Shown here piece by piece: positions 60,600-64,000 of a DNA stretch of 64,000 bases. Source of the stretch: an uncultured Clostridia bacterium (GTDB lineage: Bacteria > Bacillota > Clostridia > Oscillospirales > Acutalibacteraceae). The notes under the pieces were generated by a model, which saw only the letters and a program-made list of their open reading frames with translations, searched no databases and was not told where the DNA came from. The stretch is taken from assembly GCA_904399395.1 (NCBI GenBank), contig CAJFPJ010000024.1, forward strand, positions 1 to 64,000, given 5' to 3'. A program made the position numbers and the translations under genes. Every line of letters begins with the position of its first letter. Position 1 is the stretch's first letter.

Positions 60600-62084
60600 A
60601 TGAACGAGATGGAAAACAGAATGACTTCTGCGTCTCTGGAGGAAAACGTACAGTATTTTACGGAGACATTTGACGGAAGCTCTGATTTGGTGATCCGTCG
60701 TATGGAAATATGTGGTGTTCCAGCTGCTCTCATTACAATGGAGGGCTTGATCGATAAACTCACTATAGCGCAGACGATTTTGAATCCCATCCTCGCCTTT
60801 CGGTCAGAGGTGACCGATCCGGTGAAATTGTTCGATATTTTGCAGAGAGACGTGCTGGCGATATCTGATTTTAAGACGGTTACGGACTATAGCACTGCTT
60901 TGAATCTCTTGTTTAATGGCTTTGCTCTTTTACTATTGGATGGATGTATACAGATATTGGCGGCAGGAACGCAGGGGTTTCAGTTCAGAAGCATTAGTGA
61001 ACCGCAGAATGAGACCACTCAAAGCGGTTCACGGGAAAGTTTTGTTGAACCATATCTTATTAATATGGGGATGATTCGCCGCCGAATTCGGGACCCCAGG
61101 CTCAAATTTGAAAGACTTGTGGTGGGAAAGCGGAGCAACACCAATATTTTGCTGTGCTACCTGCGAGATGTGGCTTCCGATGAACTGGTGAGCAGCGTGC
61201 GCGGAAAGATTAAATCCATGCATCTGGATACGGTACTCGCTTCTGGTTACCTCGCTCCATTTCTGCAGAAATCCGGCGGTTTCTTTTTTCGCTCGGCCAG
61301 TCGTTCCGAAAGACCGGATACCGTTTGTGCAAAAATAGGGGAGGGCCGGGTGGCCATTATTGTCGATGGAACCCCCAGTGCTTTGATTGTTCCCCATTTG
61401 TTTGTGGAGAACTTCCAGAGCTTTGACGATTATATTAACCGCCCCTTTTTTGCTTTTTTTATCCGTATGCTGAAATATCTGGCCTTTTTTATCGCTTTGT
61501 TTATGCCGGGATTTTATGTGGCTACTACGGCCTTTCACCCAGAATTGCTACCTCAGCCTCTGCTCCTGAAAATAGCGCAATCTGAGGCAACTACCCCCTT
61601 TCCCGCTATGCTGGAAGTTCTCATTATCCATATTATTTATGAGATTATGCGTGAAGCGGGACTCCGCGTCCCACGACCGCTGGCGCAGGCGGTTAGTATT
61701 GTTAGTGCGCTGGTGATCGGAGATACAGCGGTGAGCTCCGGCCTGATCGGGGCACCTACTCTGATGGTGGTTGCCATTACAGCTACAGCCTCTTATGTAA
61801 CGCCCAGTCTGTATGAACCTGTAGCCGTCATTCGGTTGATTATGATCTTCATAGGTGGATGGATGGGATTCTGGGGGCTTATGCTGGGAGTATTTGTAGT
61901 GCTTGTGAATATTTGCAGTGAAACCAGCTATGGAATTCCTTTCAGCGCACCTGTATCGCCCTTCAGCAGGCAGGGAATGCGGGATGTGTTTTGGCGCGCC
62001 AGCTGGAAAAAGCTCGGGAAACGGAATATGAAGGTGCAGGACATGCCGGGTTCCAAGCTGAAGGATTCATCTTCAGGGAGGTAG
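60600..62084 (+). CDS. gerAA: GerA-type spore germination receptor, A subunit
   Basis: The A subunit of a nutrient germinant receptor sits in the spore inner membrane. The 494-residue product has a cytoplasmic N-terminal region (SSDLVIRRMEICGVPAALITMEGL, LINMGMIRRRIRDPRLKFERLVVGKRS). It then has several membrane segments (YLAFFIALFMPGFYVATTAF, EVLIIHIIYEIMREAGLRVPRPL, SIVSALVIGDTAVSSGLIGAPTLMVVAITA). The start is ATG 60600 with GGAGAGGTG upstream; the frame extends upstream without another ribosome site. First gene of gerAA-AB-AC. Confidence 0.96.
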   Translation: MNEMENRMTSASLEENVQYFTETFDGSSDLVIRRMEICGVPAALITMEGLIDKLTIAQTILNPILAFRSEVTDPVKLFDILQRDVLAISDFKTVTDYSTALNLLFNGFALLLLDGCIQILAAGTQGFQFRSISEPQNETTQSGSRESFVEPYLINMGMIRRRIRDPRLKFERLVVGKRSNTNILLCYLRDVASDELVSSVRGKIKSMHLDTVLASGYLAPFLQKSGGFFFRSASRSERPDTVCAKIGEGRVAIIVDGTPSALIVPHLFVENFQSFDDYINRPFFAFFIRMLKYLAFFIALFMPGFYVATTAFHPELLPQPLLLKIAQSEATTPFPAMLEVLIIHIIYEIMREAGLRVPRPLAQAVSIVSALVIGDTAVSSGLIGAPTLMVVAITATASYVTPSLYEPVAVIRLIMIFIGGWMGFWGLMLGVFVVLVNICSETSYGIPFSAPVSPFSRQGMRDVFWRASWKKLGKRNMKVQDMPGSKLKDSSSGR

Positions 62085-62087
62085 AGA

Positions 62088-63215
62088 ATGAAACAGGTTG
62101 TTAATTCCGGGAAAGACGGAACGTCTAAAATTCTGAACAGTTCTCAGGTGTATATCACCATGTTTGTTTCCCAGGCACTTCTGATGCTTACCATGAATAC
62201 GGTGTATTCCAACGGAGCCAGAATGCAGGATTTTTTAATTTCCGTAGGGATTGCTTTTGTGTTGAACATCTTGCTGTTGATTCCCACCGCATTTCTGCTG
62301 CATCTGCACCCAGGGAAGAGCATCCTGGAAATTTCCAGAGAACTTATGGGGCGCTGGGCTGTGATCGTCTATGGAATCTATCTGCTGTTTTATATTACTA
62401 TGGCCTCCTATTACCTCTCATTTTTTGAACTTTTTCTGGCTAATGTTTTGGATCCGAAGATTTCACTGCTTATGGTTGCCACAGCGGTTATGGGGGTATC
62501 CGCCTATTCGGCCTGGAGAGGTCTGGAAGCCGTTGTGCGTGTTGGGGAGATTGTAGCTGTGATTTTGGTGTTAGGATTTATTTTTCTCCTTACAGCTCTA
62601 TTTCCCAAGGTAGAATCCATTGAATTTTTGCCCTTTTTCGAGAATAGTTTTTCTTCGTATATGACAGGAGCTCTGCTTCTATTTTCCAGAAGCGGTGCGC
62701 TTTCGATGGTAGGAATCCTAATACCCCATACAAGAGGGCGAAAGGTAGGTGGGTTCTTACTGTTTAATCTGGCATTCTATGTAATATTTTCATTGATACT
62801 GATTGTTTGTGTGGGAACTATGGGGGGGTATTTAGATCATTGGCTTTTTCCTGTATATTCTGCTTCCGCCTTTGCACAAACAGGTCTTTTACAAAGTATG
62901 GACGCTCTATTTGTAGCCATGTGGATCTGCGGACTTATGACCAAACTTTCTATGGATCTTTCCCTAAGTGCGCTCTGTTGCCGCCATATTTCTCCTCGCG
63001 TGAAAAAATGGCCGATTTTTCCCATAGCAGCCGTAAGCGGTGCAATTTCGCTTATGATCTGCAATAATCAGGCCGTTCAGAGTTTATTTTTCAGCTTGCA
63101 GCTGTTACTTCCTATTTTAGTTCTTACCTTGGGGGTAATTCCCATTGTGCTTCTGATTCTGTGTTTACACAGAAAAAAGCAAGAAGTGAAAGGAGGGAAA
63201 GCTGATGCGGGATAG
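62088..63215 (+). CDS. gerAB: GerA-type spore germination receptor, B subunit (permease)
   Basis: The 375-residue endospore-germination permease belongs to the APC superfamily and has about ten membrane helices (YITMFVSQALLMLTMNTVYSNG, FLISVGIAFVLNILLLIPTAFLL, VIVYGIYLLFYITMASYYLSFFELF, VGEIVAVILVLGFIFLLTALFP, LLFSRSGALSMVGILIP). It is the likely germinant-binding subunit. The start lies 3 bases after the gerAA stop, and its last 11 bases overlap gerAC. Confidence 0.95.
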   Translation: MKQVVNSGKDGTSKILNSSQVYITMFVSQALLMLTMNTVYSNGARMQDFLISVGIAFVLNILLLIPTAFLLHLHPGKSILEISRELMGRWAVIVYGIYLLFYITMASYYLSFFELFLANVLDPKISLLMVATAVMGVSAYSAWRGLEAVVRVGEIVAVILVLGFIFLLTALFPKVESIEFLPFFENSFSSYMTGALLLFSRSGALSMVGILIPHTRGRKVGGFLLFNLAFYVIFSLILIVCVGTMGGYLDHWLFPVYSASAFAQTGLLQSMDALFVAMWICGLMTKLSMDLSLSALCCRHISPRVKKWPIFPIAAVSGAISLMICNNQAVQSLFFSLQLLLPILVLTLGVIPIVLLILCLHRKKQEVKGGKADAG

Positions 63216-64000
63216 GAGATTCCCAAAATGGCAGAGGGATAAAAGAAATTCGGGAAAAATTGCCCTCTTTCTGGCGATTACGCTGGTTACTGGCATGTTT
63301 TTTACGGGATGTGAAATGCCTGTTCCGCTGAACCAGAGGCTCCTAATACGTGGAATCGGAATCGATTGGGAGAATGGGGAGTATTTTGCTTCTCTTCAGG
63401 CGGATCAGGTGAGTGAAAATTCCCAATCTATGGTGGTGGTGTATACTTCTAAAGGGGATTCCGTATTGGAAGCCCTTCGAAACGTGACCAAGCAGGATGG
63501 TAAAATTCCGCAGTATTCTCACGATCTGACGGTTGTCTTTGGAGAGGGGGCCGCAAAACGCGGATTGAACAAAATGGTGGATTTCTTTCTTCGAAATCCG
63601 GATATTCCCTCTGCCTCTGTGATTATTGTTTGTGAGGGAAGAGCGCAGGATATCCTTTCTGCTGAAAAAGATGAACAGGTGATCCCTGCGGATATGCTGG
63701 GAGATGCCGTAAAGGCCGGTTCCTACAACGGTCAGACGGCGGCTAGCGATGTGGCATCCCTTGTTAATCATCTTGCGGGTGAAGGTGAAAGCGCATTTCT
63801 TCCGTATATGCGGCTTGAAGATGGGATTCCTACCACGGCGGGAACCGTCCTGCTGGACAGATACGGCATACAGGTTGATATTCTGGACGACAGCGCTACA
63901 CGTGGGCTTTTATTGCTCACGAACCAACTAAAGAACGGATATTTAACCGTTTGGCTGGATGAGGATACAAAGGCATCTTTAGAGATCAGCAACGGTTCAA
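63205..64000 (+). CDS. gerAC: GerA-type spore germination receptor, C subunit (lipoprotein), cut by the window edge
   Basis: From ATG 63205 (GGAGGG upstream, inside gerAB) the frame stays open to the end of the window (265 codons). The N-terminus has a basic stretch, a hydrophobic helix (IALFLAITLVTGMFFTGC) and a lipobox-like FTGC (Cys36). The Ger(x)C pattern follows: LLIRGIGIDWENGEYFASLQA, VVYTSKGDSVLEALRNV, YSHDLTVVFGEGAAKRG, DFFLRNPDIPSASVIIVCEG and ASDVASLVNHLAGEGESAFLPYMRL. Members are usually about 370-400 residues long, so roughly a third is outside the window. Confidence 0.95.
   Translation, partial: MRDRRFPKWQRDKRNSGKIALFLAITLVTGMFFTGCEMPVPLNQRLLIRGIGIDWENGEYFASLQADQVSENSQSMVVVYTSKGDSVLEALRNVTKQDGKIPQYSHDLTVVFGEGAAKRGLNKMVDFFLRNPDIPSASVIIVCEGRAQDILSAEKDEQVIPADMLGDAVKAGSYNGQTAASDVASLVNHLAGEGESAFLPYMRLEDGIPTTAGTVLLDRYGIQVDILDDSATRGLLLLTNQLKNGYLTVWLDEDTKASLEISNGS

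Noticed and set aside
1..64000. CRISPR arrays, tRNA or rRNA genes
   Set aside because: No evenly spaced repeats, no tRNA-like cloverleaf with CCA/T-loop pattern and no rRNA sequence were noticed by reading; a tRNA scan was not possible.

Overview
The window is an ordinary-looking stretch of chromosome from an endospore-forming, low-to-mid G+C Gram-positive bacterium (Bacillota, most likely class Clostridia). Evidence for this is SpoIIR, a GerA-type germination operon, AddAB instead of RecBCD, TrmFO, NrdR, a V/A-type ATPase operon, strong AGGAGG ribosome sites, and frequent GTG/TTG starts. No rRNA, tRNA, CRISPR array or prophage was seen. Genus assignment is not possible from this window alone.

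Layout. Positions 1-279 (minus) hold the first 93 codons of an IS256-family transposase that runs off the left edge. Positions 511-9349 (minus) are a nine-gene V/A-type ATPase operon read in the order H/G-like, C, I, K, F, E, A, B, D, with a good sigma-A promoter at 9453-9481 and a terminator after D. Positions 9633-11332 (minus) carry the UPF0237 (ACT) / UPF0210 (PFL) pair. From 11736 the plus strand carries a PHP phosphoesterase, an Lrp/AsnC regulator overlapping an aminotransferase, a DUF362/ferredoxin protein, ispE, spoIIR and the addB-addA pair. A lone methyltransferase (minus) separates these from the infC-rpmI-rplT operon, which has a terminator-bearing leader and an apparent AUU start on infC.

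Positions 26747-45077 are a long plus-strand housekeeping block: a SpoU-type rRNA methyltransferase, dprA, topA, trmFO, plsX, rnc, a radical-SAM gene, smc, ftsY, the XTP/dITP pyrophosphatase, yhbY, nadD, yqeK, rsfS and leuS. Many of these are neighbours in other Bacillota. acpP is missing from its common place between plsX and rnc.

Positions 45241-59125 are more accessory: an AEC transporter, a GNAT, DUF1294, a GHL10 lipoprotein, an ABC-F ATPase, an HPr-like protein without the PTS histidine, mtaB, a macrodomain/sirtuin pair, a metallo-beta-lactamase-like protein divergent from an HxlR regulator, a UMF1-type MFS protein, a decayed VOC-family gene, nrdR and a TIM-barrel protein. The right end has DUF421-DUF4363 (minus) divergent from gerAA-gerAB-gerAC (plus), the last gene being cut by the window edge.

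The least ordinary system is the overlapping pair at 52597-54202. The sirtuin has Gln in place of the catalytic His and the macrodomain has the GCF-x-P-x-H-x-C-IDN zinc motif. Both fit the SirTM / Zn-macro reversible protein ADP-ribosylation module, but without the GcvH-L and lipoate-ligase genes usually found beside it.
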